A stretch of DNA of 64,000 nt from Mesorhizobium sp. INR15 (lineage in GTDB: Bacteria; Pseudomonadota; Alphaproteobacteria; Rhizobiales; Rhizobiaceae): assembly GCF_015500075.1 (NCBI RefSeq), contig NZ_CP045496.1:6148001-6212000 (forward strand). The letters run 5' to 3'. The notes beneath the pieces were generated by a model, which worked only from the letters and a program-made list of their open reading frames with translations, made no database searches and was not told the DNA's origin. The translations under genes and the position numbers were made by a program. Below are positions 8,760 to 18,279 of the stretch, in pieces. Numbering within the stretch: position 1 is the stretch's first letter; the number at the start of each line of letters is the position of its first letter.

Positions 8760-9761
8760 TCAAAGCTCCAGCACCAGTTCATCGGTCAGTGCGCGCGAGC
8801 AGCAGGGCGTCATGCGATCGCCTGCCGCGCGTTGCCTGTCGGTCAGCACCAGGTCGCGATGGTCGGGCACTCCCGAGATGACGCGCGTCACGCAGGTGCC
8901 GCAGATGCCCTGTTCGCAAGACACCTGAATCTCGATGCCATTTTCGCCGAGCACCTCGACAATGCTGCGTCCCGGCGCGATGTCGAAACTGCGGCCATCG
9001 CCGGCGAGCGTCACGCGGAACGGCCTGTCACCGGTCGTCGGCGTAGCGTTGGCGAAATACTCGCGATGAACCGCCTCGGATGGCCAAAGCACCTTGGCCG
9101 AGCCGATCACCGCATCGAGGAACCCGCCCGGCCCGCATGCGTAGAGTTGGGCGCCAACCGGGCGATGCGCGAGCAGGTTTGCAAGGCTCAGCTTCTGCCC
9201 GGCAGGTCCATCGTCAAGGTGGAAATGCACCTTGTCGGCAAAGGCGGAGGCCTCCATCTCGTTGCGAAATGCCATCCGCTCCGCGCTGCGCGCGCTGTAG
9301 TGGAAGGCGAAGTCACGGCCGAGCGCCGAAAGGCGATGGGCCATCGACAGGATTGGCGTGATGCCGATGCCACCCGCGAGCAGCAAGGAGAATGGCGCGT
9401 TTTCCTCGAGCGCAAAAGCATTGCGCGGCAGGCTGGTTTCGATCGTATCGCCGACTTTCAGATGGTCGTGCATATGGGCCGAACCGCCGCGCCCGGCGAC
9501 CTCGCGCAACACGCCGATGCAATAGCGATGACGCTCGGCCGGATTGTTTCGCAACGAATATTGCCGCGTCAAACCACCCGCCAGATAGACATCGATATGC
9601 GAGCCCGCGATGAAGGCCGGCAATTCGCCGCCGTCCTCGGCAACCAGGTCGAAGGCGGCGATCCCCTCGGCGGCGCGCCGTTTGCCAGCCACGTGCAGGC
9701 GAAGCCGCTGTGCTTGACCAGGCGCGGCGCCCGGCTGCAGACCCGCGGCACGCAGAGCCAT
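8760..9761 (-). CDS. Phthalate-dioxygenase-reductase-type oxidoreductase (FMN / NAD / plant-type 2Fe-2S)
   Basis: A 333-residue reductase. The N-terminal flavin domain has RQYSLRNNP near residue 65. The NAD domain has LLAGGIGITPILSMA. The C-terminal ferredoxin domain has SCEQGICGTC and a later CCSRA that supply the four cluster cysteines. It passes electrons from NADH to a Rieske oxygenase, here most likely its immediate upstream neighbour. The ATG at 9761 fits the usual family N-terminus. A TTG at 9854, 3 bp after the oxygenase stop, would add 31 residues of poor similarity. VanB is a typical relative. Confidence 0.88.
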   Translation of the reverse strand: MALRAAGLQPGAAPGQAQRLRLHVAGKRRAAEGIAAFDLVAEDGGELPAFIAGSHIDVYLAGGLTRQYSLRNNPAERHRYCIGVLREVAGRGGSAHMHDHLKVGDTIETSLPRNAFALEENAPFSLLLAGGIGITPILSMAHRLSALGRDFAFHYSARSAERMAFRNEMEASAFADKVHFHLDDGPAGQKLSLANLLAHRPVGAQLYACGPGGFLDAVIGSAKVLWPSEAVHREYFANATPTTGDRPFRVTLAGDGRSFDIAPGRSIVEVLGENGIEIQVSCEQGICGTCVTRVISGVPDHRDLVLTDRQRAAGDRMTPCCSRALTDELVLEL

Positions 9762-9857
9762 GGTCACGCCACCAATTCCCGGCAAGGAAACGAAGCAGAT
9801 TTTGACAGGATATTCATCGGTTCTACTGATGTCTCCAGTTGCGATGGCCGCCAATGC

Positions 9858-10883
9858 TCAACTCGCGATCGGTGCGCCAAGCCCAAATCTCTTGACCAGT
9901 CCGCGCCGATATTCGAGCGACATCCGGTCGGATGGTACGTGGATTTCCTCGCTGAGGTCGAGCGGCAATTCCTCGGGGTGCTGCTCCTCGACCATCGGCT
10001 TGTCCTCATCATTGATGAGCAATGCGTCCTTCACCCAATAGTCCGTATCCGGGTTGCCCGTCGTGTCGGTCATCAGCTGGAAGATGCGCGTCTCCCGCGC
10101 CGAGACCGGACACACCGTGTCGGCAAAATAGACGACATAGTTCGAGCCCTGAGGCGCGATCTTGATGATTGTCGAGAACGGATAGGTCAGTTCGTAGGTG
10201 TAGACCACATCGCGCTCGTCGCCCTCCACGCCATCGTCGAAACGGTTGAAGCCTTCGTGGTAAGGCAGTTCGAAACGCAGCCCATAGTCCGTCTGCTCGA
10301 CATCGTATGGCGGGATCGGATCCGCGGTGCTGCCGCCGAAACTCTGCGTGTGAACCCATGGGAAATGGGCGACGTCATTGAAGTTCTCGACGTGACGGCT
10401 GGCCGCCGCATACCATGTGCCAGGCGGCACATAAACCTTCCTGAGGTCTGGATTTGATATGCCTTCCCACTCAGGAATGCGCCAAATCGGATTGTCCTTG
10501 AGACAGACCCAGAGGATGCCGTAGCGCTCCATGGACGCATAGATTTCAAGCTTGAGCTTGGGTGGAATGCGCCCTTCGGAATTGGCGATCGAAGGTATCT
10601 TCGAGCAGGCGCCGTCACCCCCGAAATGCAACCCATGCATGGGGCACACCAGCTGGTCGTCGGCGATCCAGCCAGCACTGATGCGGGTTCCGCGATGCGG
10701 GCACAAGTCACGCGCAACGGTGATGCCGGCCGACGTCTTGTAGATCACCAGGTCGACATCGAGCAGCCGGGCCCGGACCGGCTTGTCGGCGATATCATGG
10801 ACGAAGGACACGGGATGCCAGAACGAGGCAAGGATGTGCCAGTCTCCGGCCGGGAACGTACAGCCGCGCGGAAGGTCTTGCAT
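9858..10883 (-). CDS. Rieske non-heme iron oxygenase, complete alpha subunit (VanA/NdmA-like)
   Basis: A 341-residue oxygenase. C61/H63 (CPHRG) and C80/H83 (CPMHG) hold the Rieske cluster. The catalytic iron site is E166-N167...D170-xx-H173...H178 (ENFNDVAHFPWVH), and the third ligand is in DEDKPMVEEQ near the C-terminus. This is the demethylating-monooxygenase architecture of vanillate O-demethylase VanA and caffeine N-demethylases NdmA/NdmB; length also fits. The start at 10883 (MQDLPRG) is preferred over an ATG at 10979 that adds unrelated basic sequence. It begins a minus-strand operon running through the reductase, deaminase and BMP importer, and is divergent from the second AraC regulator. 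Removing a methyl group would release formaldehyde, matching the nearby detoxification genes. Confidence 0.9.
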   Translation of the reverse strand: MQDLPRGCTFPAGDWHILASFWHPVSFVHDIADKPVRARLLDVDLVIYKTSAGITVARDLCPHRGTRISAGWIADDQLVCPMHGLHFGGDGACSKIPSIANSEGRIPPKLKLEIYASMERYGILWVCLKDNPIWRIPEWEGISNPDLRKVYVPPGTWYAAASRHVENFNDVAHFPWVHTQSFGGSTADPIPPYDVEQTDYGLRFELPYHEGFNRFDDGVEGDERDVVYTYELTYPFSTIIKIAPQGSNYVVYFADTVCPVSARETRIFQLMTDTTGNPDTDYWVKDALLINDEDKPMVEEQHPEELPLDLSEEIHVPSDRMSLEYRRGLVKRFGLGAPIAS

Positions 10884-11060
10884 GGTCTTGGAATGGTCGG
10901 CTGGCAGAAACACACGCTTCCTCCTCAGGACGAGTCTCGCTGGCTTGTCCCGACTGAAGCAGAGACCTCGGCCGGGCATGGCTGAAGTATTCCGCAGCCT
11001 TGCTTTTCAAGGAATGCCTGTCTGTGTCTATTGCATATCTGCAGTTAAGATTGATCTCGC

Positions 11061-11083
11061 CTAAACTTTAACCGGCCGTTTAG
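11061..11083. promoter_or_regulatory. Inverted repeat in the AraC2 / Rieske oxygenase divergent gap
   Basis: CTAAAC (11061-11066) and GTTTAG (11078-11083) flank 11 bp, 38 bp before the AraC gene and about 180 bp before the Rieske oxygenase start. Position in a divergent promoter gap makes it a candidate operator, probably for the AraC protein; this is inference from location only. Confidence 0.3.
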
Positions 11084-11120
11084 CCGTGTTACAAAAGCCA
11101 ACGCAACGGCAAGCGGGATC

Positions 11121-11999
11121 ATGGCTATGCACGCTTTCATCGATGGCGGTCGCGGCTTCGCGTTCGGCGAAGCGATATATCCGGCAGGCGGTGTCTATGG
11201 CCCGCTCAAGGATCGCTACGTCACCTTGCTTATCATCCACGAGGGCAAGGCGCGTATTTTCTGCGACGACGACGAGACGGTCATGGGCGCGCGCAGCTGT
11301 GGCTTCTTTCGCAACGAGCGCCGTCTGTTCATCGAATATCTGGAGGGCCGCAACACCCGCGTCAGTTGGTGTGAGGGGCATGCCGGCGACCTGTCGGAGG
11401 CGGTTGCGATGCGCCTTCGTTCAATGCCTTCGCGCATTGCATTGACGCAGCGCATCGACACGGTGCAGCGCCTCGGCATCGAACTTGGCGCCGGCTCGAG
11501 TTCCAATCTCAACATGCTGCGCAACTCGCTCGGCGAGGCCATCTTCCTCGCCTATTTCCACGAAGCACAGATGTCGGAGCAAGAGCGGCTTATCCCGCGC
11601 TCGGTGCTGCGCACCCGCTTCTACATCGACGAAAACTACGAAAAGGAAATCTCCGTCGAACGGCTGGCGGCGCTCGTCGGCGTGACGCCGCAACATCTCG
11701 TCTCGTCTTTCCGCAAGCATGTCGGCGTGACGCCGATGCGCTACCTGTGGCAGGTGCGCGCCCATCGCGGTCATTTGCTGCTTTTGCAGACAGGTCTCTC
11801 GATCTCCGACATCGCCTACCAATGCGGCTACAAGAACCCGTTCCACTTTTCGCGCCAGATATCAGAGCAGTTCGGAATGTCGCCGCGCGAAGTGCGCGCC
11901 AACAAGGGCTACCGGCTGGCCAGCGACATAGCCGAGGGCGCGGCCGACACCGCCTATGGCATGGCGTTGCCGGACTCGAACACGATCCTGACGGAGTGA
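11121..11999 (+). CDS. AraC-family transcriptional regulator (second of a paralogous pair)
   Basis: A 292-residue AraC/XylS protein. It has an N-terminal cupin-like domain (FAFGEAIYPAGGVYGPLKD near residue 14) and a C-terminal double helix-turn-helix (VTPQHLVSSFRKHVG; then IAYQCGYKNPFHFSR). It is similar to the regulator at 2000 from its first residues to the VRANKGYR tail, so the two are recent paralogues that likely sense related ligands. It is divergent from the Rieske/deaminase/importer operon and convergent with fghA. It probably activates one or both neighbouring operons. The start has a GGGATC stretch just ahead, a weak ribosome site. Confidence 0.93.
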   Translation: MAMHAFIDGGRGFAFGEAIYPAGGVYGPLKDRYVTLLIIHEGKARIFCDDDETVMGARSCGFFRNERRLFIEYLEGRNTRVSWCEGHAGDLSEAVAMRLRSMPSRIALTQRIDTVQRLGIELGAGSSSNLNMLRNSLGEAIFLAYFHEAQMSEQERLIPRSVLRTRFYIDENYEKEISVERLAALVGVTPQHLVSSFRKHVGVTPMRYLWQVRAHRGHLLLLQTGLSISDIAYQCGYKNPFHFSRQISEQFGMSPREVRANKGYRLASDIAEGAADTAYGMALPDSNTILTE

Positions 12000-12014
12000 G
12001 TTCCTGCCGCGCTT

Positions 12015-12851
12015 CTACCTGACCAGCCGCGCGGCATGCCACCGCAGATGGTCGTCCATGAAGGTCGAGATGAAATTGTAGGAATGGTCGTAGCCTTCCT
12101 GCATGCGCAAGGTGAGCGCGATGCCGGACGTCCTGCAGACGTCTTCGAGAAGCCACGGCCGCAGGCCGTCCTGGAGGAAGCCATCGGCTGTGCCCTGGTC
12201 GACCAGGAATTCGCCAAAGCGGTGTCCGTCTTCGATCAATGCCGTGGCGTCGTAAGCGCGCCAGGATTTCTCGGCCTTGCCGAGGTATTTTTCCAGGGCC
12301 GGCCGCGACCAGCCCGCCGTCATCGGCTGAACGATCGGCGCGAAGGCCGAGCAGCTCCTGTAGTGTCCGGGGTTCTTCAGCGCAATGGTCAGCGCGCCAT
12401 GCCCGCCCATGGAGTGGCCGAAGATCGCCTGGCGCGACATGTCGGCGGGGAACTGCGCGGCGATCAGGGCCGGCAGCTCTTCGACGAGATAGGAGTACGT
12501 CCGGTAGTTCCTGGCGAAGGGCTCCTGCGTCGCATCGACATAGAAGCCGGCGCCGGAGCCGAATTGCCAATTGTCCTTTTCGTCGGCGACACTCTCGCCA
12601 CGCGGGCTGGTGTCGGGACAGACCACGATCAGGCCGAGCTCGGCCGCCAGACGCCGGTATTCGCCCTTGTCCATGACATTGGCGTGAGTGCAGGTGAGGC
12701 CCGACAGATACCAAAGTACCGGCACCGGTCCATCCTTGGCCTGCGGCGGCACGAAGACGGCAAAGGTCATGTCGCAGGCGCAGGCTTCTGAGGCGTGCGA
12801 GTACACGCCTTGGACACCGCCATGCGACTTGGACGTGGAAACGATCTTCAT
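12015..12851 (-). CDS. fghA: S-formylglutathione hydrolase
   Basis: A 278-residue esterase-D-type serine hydrolase that releases formate from S-formylglutathione, the last step of glutathione-dependent formaldehyde oxidation in the cytoplasm. It has the family N-terminus (VPVLWYLSGLTCTHANVM near 50) and the nucleophile elbow GHSMGGHGAL. The late His of the triad is in GYDHSYNFISTF. The ATG at 12851 (MKIVSTSKSHGG) is the family start; an ATG at 12932 would add 27 unrelated residues. It follows gfa and adhC on the same strand, but a strong hairpin lies in the 208-bp gap, so it may have lower or separate expression. Confidence 0.95.
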   Translation of the reverse strand: MKIVSTSKSHGGVQGVYSHASEACACDMTFAVFVPPQAKDGPVPVLWYLSGLTCTHANVMDKGEYRRLAAELGLIVVCPDTSPRGESVADEKDNWQFGSGAGFYVDATQEPFARNYRTYSYLVEELPALIAAQFPADMSRQAIFGHSMGGHGALTIALKNPGHYRSCSAFAPIVQPMTAGWSRPALEKYLGKAEKSWRAYDATALIEDGHRFGEFLVDQGTADGFLQDGLRPWLLEDVCRTSGIALTLRMQEGYDHSYNFISTFMDDHLRWHAARLVR

Positions 12852-12934
12852 CAGCTCTGCCTTCTCGTCAGGAAATCCCGGTCCGGCATAATAGCCGGAT
12901 GCTCCGCTCGCAACCTCGCGCCGCGAAAACAATC

Positions 12935-12974
12935 CCGGCGGTGTGATCGAAGTGCACTCCGATCACACCGCCGG
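12935..12974 (-). terminator. Strong hairpin between gfa and fghA
   Basis: A perfect 15-bp inverted repeat: CCGGCGGTGTGATCG (12935-12949) and its complement (12960-12974), with loop AAGTGCACTC. In the minus direction it is followed by GATTGTTTT, so it looks like a rho-independent terminator or attenuator for transcription coming from gfa. Confidence 0.7.
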
Positions 12975-13059
12975 TAGACGCCGGACTTTGGGAACACGCT
13001 GACCTGGCCGGGAGGCTGGAGGTCAACGAAAAGCCCGACGTTTCCATGACCGGCCATTC

Positions 13060-13629
13060 TCAGGCCGGAAGCGCGCCTGACTTTTTCGCGGTCCAGGTTG
13101 CGATATAGTCCATCAGGCCGGGGTTGAGGCAGTCATAGGGTTCGATGCCGATCGTCTTCAACCGCGCCCGGATGCCGTCCATGCGGCTTGGGTCGACACC
13201 GGATTCGATGATCGACGAGACAAAGGCGGTGAAGCCCGGAGGCGACCAGCCATCCTCGACGAAGCGCTCGGGGTGGATGAAGGACAGGCCCTTGAACGGA
13301 TGGTCGCGCTCGACCGGACCGTGCATGTGAACGCCGCAGCCGGTGCAGGCATGGCGCTGGATCAGCGCCGAGGGATCGACCACCTTCAGCTTGTCGCCGT
13401 TCTCGGTGACAGTGACATCGCCGGTGCCTGCTACGGCAACGACCGAGAACACCGCGCCTTCCGGCTTCCAGCATTTGGTGCAGCCGCAGGCATGGTTGTG
13501 GGCGATCTGGCCCTTGACCTTCACCTTCACCGGCTTGCTGGTGCAGGCGCAGACCAGGGTGCCGCCGGCAAAGCTTGCGCTTTCCCTTGGCAGCCCATTG
13601 TCGATTTTCGGATGCAGTTTCTCCGCCAT
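13060..13629 (-). CDS. gfa: Glutathione-dependent formaldehyde-activating enzyme (S-hydroxymethylglutathione synthase)
   Basis: A 189-residue zinc protein of the Gfa family that accelerates the addition of formaldehyde to glutathione. Cys-rich zinc sites are visible at CACTSKP, HACGCTKCW and HACTGCGVH, in the order expected for the family, and length matches known Gfa proteins. GGGAGGAGAAG precedes the ATG. It lies between adhC and fghA, giving a complete formaldehyde-to-formate module. This placement beside Rieske demethylases indicates that the locus releases formaldehyde from N- or O-methyl groups. Confidence 0.95.
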   Translation of the reverse strand: MAEKLHPKIDNGLPRESASFAGGTLVCACTSKPVKVKVKGQIAHNHACGCTKCWKPEGAVFSVVAVAGTGDVTVTENGDKLKVVDPSALIQRHACTGCGVHMHGPVERDHPFKGLSFIHPERFVEDGWSPPGFTAFVSSIIESGVDPSRMDGIRARLKTIGIEPYDCLNPGLMDYIATWTAKKSGALPA

Positions 13630-13697
13630 TGTTCTTCTCCTCCCATGTTTCAGTCACAGAGGTCGCTGGCCGGTTGGCTGGCGGCATATGGCTGTCG

Positions 13698-14825
<1,128 letters not shown>

Positions 14826-14887
14826 TCTTTCTTCTCCTCAGAAATTCGTTCGCGAGGCAGTGGCCCGGCTTGTGTGATCGAAAGTGA

Positions 14888-15538
14888 CTACGCGGCGGCC
14901 TTTGCCGGCCCGGCCGGGAACACGCCCGACATGACAGTAAACCCTTTGATGCGCTTGACGCGGTCGCACCAGCGACGGATTGCGGGATAATCCTGGCGCG
15001 GAATGCCCCCTTCCTCCGACAGGATGATGTAGGGAAAGCAGGCAATGTCGGCGATGGTCGGATGACCCGCCGAACAGATCCAGTTGCGCCCTTGCTGCTC
15101 GCCGAACCACAGATGCTCGTCGAGAATGCGAAACAGCCGGTGCGCGCCGGCGCGGGCGGCGTCGATGTCGAAATCGTAGAACAGCGCGTCGTGCAGGCGG
15201 GCCGCCGACGAGGTTGCGGTGATGCCGTCGGCAAAAGCCAGCCACTGGCTGACTTCACCGAGCAGGGCTGGGTTGTCCCTTGGATACCATGTGCCCGACG
15301 GATCGTATTTCGACGAGAGATAGACCAGGATAGCCTGGGCATCGCGCAGGATCAGCCCGTCATCGTCGACGACCGGCAACTGCCCAAGCGGATTGAGCTT
15401 CAGGAACCATTCCGATTTGTGTTCGCGGCCGGGATAGAAGTCGATCGGCACGGTTTTGTAATCGACGCCGAGGAAGCTCATCAGCAGCCGCAACTTGTAG
15501 CAATTGCCCGACAGTTCATAATCGTAAAGCGTGATCAT
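14888..15538 (-). CDS. Glutathione S-transferase-like protein (NdmE-like)
   Basis: A 216-residue GST-fold protein. The thioredoxin-like N-terminal domain has SGNCYKLRL, the cis-Pro strand NPLGQLPVV and the DAQAI turn. The helical C-terminal domain has HPTIADIACFPY. The gene starts 10 bp after the Rieske-domain reductase gene, on the same strand, with GGAG 6 nt before the ATG. In the caffeine-degrading P. putida CBB5 cluster, a GST-like protein (NdmE) is a structural partner that holds the Rieske-less oxygenase NdmC and the reductase NdmD in one complex. The identical neighbourhood here argues for that role rather than ordinary glutathione conjugation; that is inference. Confidence 0.85.
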   Translation of the reverse strand: MITLYDYELSGNCYKLRLLMSFLGVDYKTVPIDFYPGREHKSEWFLKLNPLGQLPVVDDDGLILRDAQAILVYLSSKYDPSGTWYPRDNPALLGEVSQWLAFADGITATSSAARLHDALFYDFDIDAARAGAHRLFRILDEHLWFGEQQGRNWICSAGHPTIADIACFPYIILSEEGGIPRQDYPAIRRWCDRVKRIKGFTVMSGVFPAGPAKAAA

Positions 15539-15547
15539 CGTCAGCTC

Positions 15548-17314
15548 CTATAGGTCGAGCACGAGGCGTGCCGACTTGGCACGCGACACGCAGGTCATGA
15601 TCCTGGTCCCGGCCTTCCTCTCGGCATCGTTGAGGTAGACGTCCTGATGGTCCGGCTCGCCTTCGATCACCGTCGCCACGCAGGTGCCGCAGGCACCTTG
15701 CTCACAAGACGACGGCACATCGATGCCATTGTCGCGCATGACCTGCATGATGGTCTTGCCAGCCGGCACTTTCAGCGTGACGCATGAGCGCGCCAGGGCC
15801 ACCTCGAAGCTGGAACTGTCGTCGATCTTGTTGGTGTTCTTGAAATACTCGAAATGCACCGCGGTGTCGGGCCAGCCCTGCTCGGATGCAGTCCTGCGGG
15901 CGGCTTCCAGCATCGGGCCGGGACCGCAGATGTAGACATGCATGCCGTTCCGGTATGGAGAGAGCAGTTCGCGCAATTTGGCGCCCGTCTGCTCCGGCGT
16001 AAGACCAAGGTGCGGCATGAGCGAGCCCTCGAGGCGCTGCAAGCGATCGGAGAAGGCCAGGTGCTCTTCCCCTTGCGCGAAATAGTGAAGTTCGTGCGTC
16101 AGTTCCTGGTTCTTCAGCGCCTGCGCCATGGCCAGCAGCGGTGTGATGCCGATACCGCCGGCGATGAACAGCGTCTTGATCGCGTCACGCCGCAGCGGGA
16201 AGTTGTTGCGCGGCTCCGAAATCGCCAGCACATCGCCCTCGCGGACGGTCTCGTGCATGCATTTCGAACCGCCCTTGGAATCCCTCTCCAGCTTGACGCC
16301 GATGACAAAGCTGTCGGTCTCACCCGGCCCGTTGGTGATCGAATATTGCCGTATCTCGCCATTCGGCATGTGGACATCGATATGAGCGCCCGGCTGGAAG
16401 GTCGGCAGAAGGCCCTTGATCGGGCGAAGCTCGAAACCGGCGATGCCGTCGGCGGCCTGCCATTTCCTCGCTACCGAGACGCGCAATGCCGCCTTGCGGC
16501 CATGCGTCGTTATCTCGGGCATTTCAGCGAGCTCGGCCGACACCTTTTCATAAACCGGCTCGATCGGCGCCGGCACGGATGCGTTCGCTGCCTCGCGCTC
16601 GACCTCGTCGCGCAGCTTGGAGAGCCGCTCGTTATGGTGGCGCAGGATGGCGATGCGCCTGGCGCCATCGGCGTCGTGATCCAGCACGCCACGAATGACC
16701 GAGCGGTTGGAATCGACAGGCTGGACGAAGAAGACGCCTTGCGTCCGATTGCTGCCGTCTGCTGCCCGCAGCGCCACGGCGAAATCTTGCACGGCTTCAA
16801 CCAGCACTTCAGCGCCGTCGCCATCGAGAGTGGCACTGGGCTGGAAACGGTAGGCGCTCAGCTTCTCCACGACCTTGTCGGCCGGCGCGTTGACCGGGAT
16901 GCCACGCAAGGCAAGCAATTTGCCTTCCGGCAGTCCGGACACCTCGGGAACCTCGCCCAGTGGCTCTTCGGACGACCAGACAAGGCCGTAGCGTTCCACC
17001 GCCGGAAAGGTACGGTTGGTGATGGTGCGGGCCGGCGCGTCGGCCGGATGTGCCGGAATGTAGGTACAGCCGGCGGTGCGATTGGAATAGCGCCAGCCAT
17101 GGTACTGGCACTTCAGCTCGCGGCCGTCATTGATGCCGATCGACAGCCTGACGCCGCGATGCAGGCAACGATTTTCCCAGATGTTGACGTAACCATCATC
17201 GGCGCGCCAGACGGCAAACTCCCGGCCGAGCAATTGGCCATGGAAGACATGGCGATACGGCAGATCATAGGCAGCAGCGATCGGATGCCACTTGTTCCTG
17301 GCTTCTTCCAACAT
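15548..17314 (-). CDS. Rieske-domain oxygenase reductase (NdmD-like: Rieske + FMN + NAD + plant-type 2Fe-2S)
   Basis: A 588-residue electron-transfer protein with an unusual domain order. Residues 1-110 are a Rieske domain with C50/H52 (CLHRG) and C69/H72 (CQYHGW). A linker without a catalytic iron motif spans about 110-270. A flavin domain (RQYSITNGPG), an NAD domain (FIAGGIGITPLLAMA) and a C-terminal ferredoxin domain with C537, C542, C545 and C575 follow. This is the layout, and as I recall the length, of NdmD, the reductase of caffeine N-demethylases, which supplies the Rieske cluster to oxygenases that lack one. The two genes upstream encode exactly such oxygenases. TTTGGAGACA precedes the ATG. 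Confidence 0.9.
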   Translation of the reverse strand: MLEEARNKWHPIAAAYDLPYRHVFHGQLLGREFAVWRADDGYVNIWENRCLHRGVRLSIGINDGRELKCQYHGWRYSNRTAGCTYIPAHPADAPARTITNRTFPAVERYGLVWSSEEPLGEVPEVSGLPEGKLLALRGIPVNAPADKVVEKLSAYRFQPSATLDGDGAEVLVEAVQDFAVALRAADGSNRTQGVFFVQPVDSNRSVIRGVLDHDADGARRIAILRHHNERLSKLRDEVEREAANASVPAPIEPVYEKVSAELAEMPEITTHGRKAALRVSVARKWQAADGIAGFELRPIKGLLPTFQPGAHIDVHMPNGEIRQYSITNGPGETDSFVIGVKLERDSKGGSKCMHETVREGDVLAISEPRNNFPLRRDAIKTLFIAGGIGITPLLAMAQALKNQELTHELHYFAQGEEHLAFSDRLQRLEGSLMPHLGLTPEQTGAKLRELLSPYRNGMHVYICGPGPMLEAARRTASEQGWPDTAVHFEYFKNTNKIDDSSSFEVALARSCVTLKVPAGKTIMQVMRDNGIDVPSSCEQGACGTCVATVIEGEPDHQDVYLNDAERKAGTRIMTCVSRAKSARLVLDL

Positions 17315-17337
17315 CAGTTGTCTCCAAAAAAATCTTG

Positions 17338-18237
17338 TCAGGCGGCTACTGGAATGACGCCGTAGGTGACGCCCTTCTGGCTGAGCCAGCGCCGGTAGGC
17401 GATGGCCGACTTGTCAGCCCGGATCGGTGTTTCCGCGCGAGGATCGAGCGGCAGGCGCTTCGGCACCTGGTTCTCGAGGATCGGCTTGTCCTGGCCGAAG
17501 ATCGTCTGCTGAAAACGCTTGATCACCTTGTCTTCATTGTCCTCGTCGAGCACGCACAGCAGCATGTGGGCCCGCACATGCTCCTGGTCGACCGGCTGCA
17601 GGAAGACGGCAATGACATCGCGCCGGGTTTCGTCGACCGGGCTCGATTTGTAGAGCACCGAGCAATAGGGATGCGGCACGCGGTAGACGTAGTCGACATC
17701 CGCGCCGCCATCCGAAGTGGTCGAAGCCATCGGCTGGAAAAAGCGGCAGCGCGTCGCCAGGATCTCGTCGCGATCGGCGGAGATCTCGACATCATATTCC
17801 TTGACCTCGGTGTGCGGCTCGACGCCGAGAATGTCAGTATGGACGTATGGGAAATGGCCCATGTCGAGAAAATTCTCGATGGCGCGTGGCGCCGAGACAT
17901 TCACGCCGAAGGTCGCGGCGTTGAGCTTGCGCCGATCGGCTTCCGCGTATTCCGGAATGGGAAACAGCTCCTCGGGCGGGTTGCCGAGCGACGTCCAGAC
18001 ATAGCCATAGGCGCTCTTGGCCGGCAGTCTCTCATCGAGGGCGATGGCCGCAGCTCGATCCCCCGGCCGCAAACCCGGCCGCGACCGCCACACGATGGGC
18101 TCGCCCTTCTCGCTCACGGCAAAGCTGACACGCTCCTCAAGCAACACCGTCTCCTGAACAGTGAGCGAAGGGGCTTCGGCAATGGCGCCGATCGGATGCC
18201 AGAGGTTGAGGATTACCGTATCCGAGCATTTTGCCAT
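17338..18237 (-). CDS. Rieske-less non-heme iron oxygenase subunit 1 (NdmC-like)
   Basis: A 299-residue protein with the catalytic domain of a Rieske oxygenase but no Rieske cluster. The iron site is present: E121-N122-F-L-D125-M-G-H128...H133, and FGQDKPILENQ near residue 245 supplies the third ligand. The N-terminal 100 residues have only one Cys (C4) and no CxH or CxxH pair. The usual framing segments (LNLWHPIGAIA; YGYVWTSLG) remain, so the two cluster-binding loops look cut out rather than lost by a truncated start. It must obtain electrons from another protein's Rieske domain, most simply the reductase 24 bp downstream. It is paralogous to the next gene upstream. GGGATGG precedes the ATG. 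Confidence 0.88.
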   Translation of the reverse strand: MAKCSDTVILNLWHPIGAIAEAPSLTVQETVLLEERVSFAVSEKGEPIVWRSRPGLRPGDRAAAIALDERLPAKSAYGYVWTSLGNPPEELFPIPEYAEADRRKLNAATFGVNVSAPRAIENFLDMGHFPYVHTDILGVEPHTEVKEYDVEISADRDEILATRCRFFQPMASTTSDGGADVDYVYRVPHPYCSVLYKSSPVDETRRDVIAVFLQPVDQEHVRAHMLLCVLDEDNEDKVIKRFQQTIFGQDKPILENQVPKRLPLDPRAETPIRADKSAIAYRRWLSQKGVTYGVIPVAA

Positions 18238-18279
18238 TATTCCATCCCTTCAATACGCCGCGACCGTCTTTGCCGAAAA

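Noticed and set aside
8832..10457. A 541-codon plus-strand frame opposite the Rieske oxygenase and reductase genes
   Set aside because: It has no recognisable motif, is rich in Arg/His/Asp, and lies over two genes whose cofactor motifs are complete. Long antisense frames are expected in GC-rich DNA.
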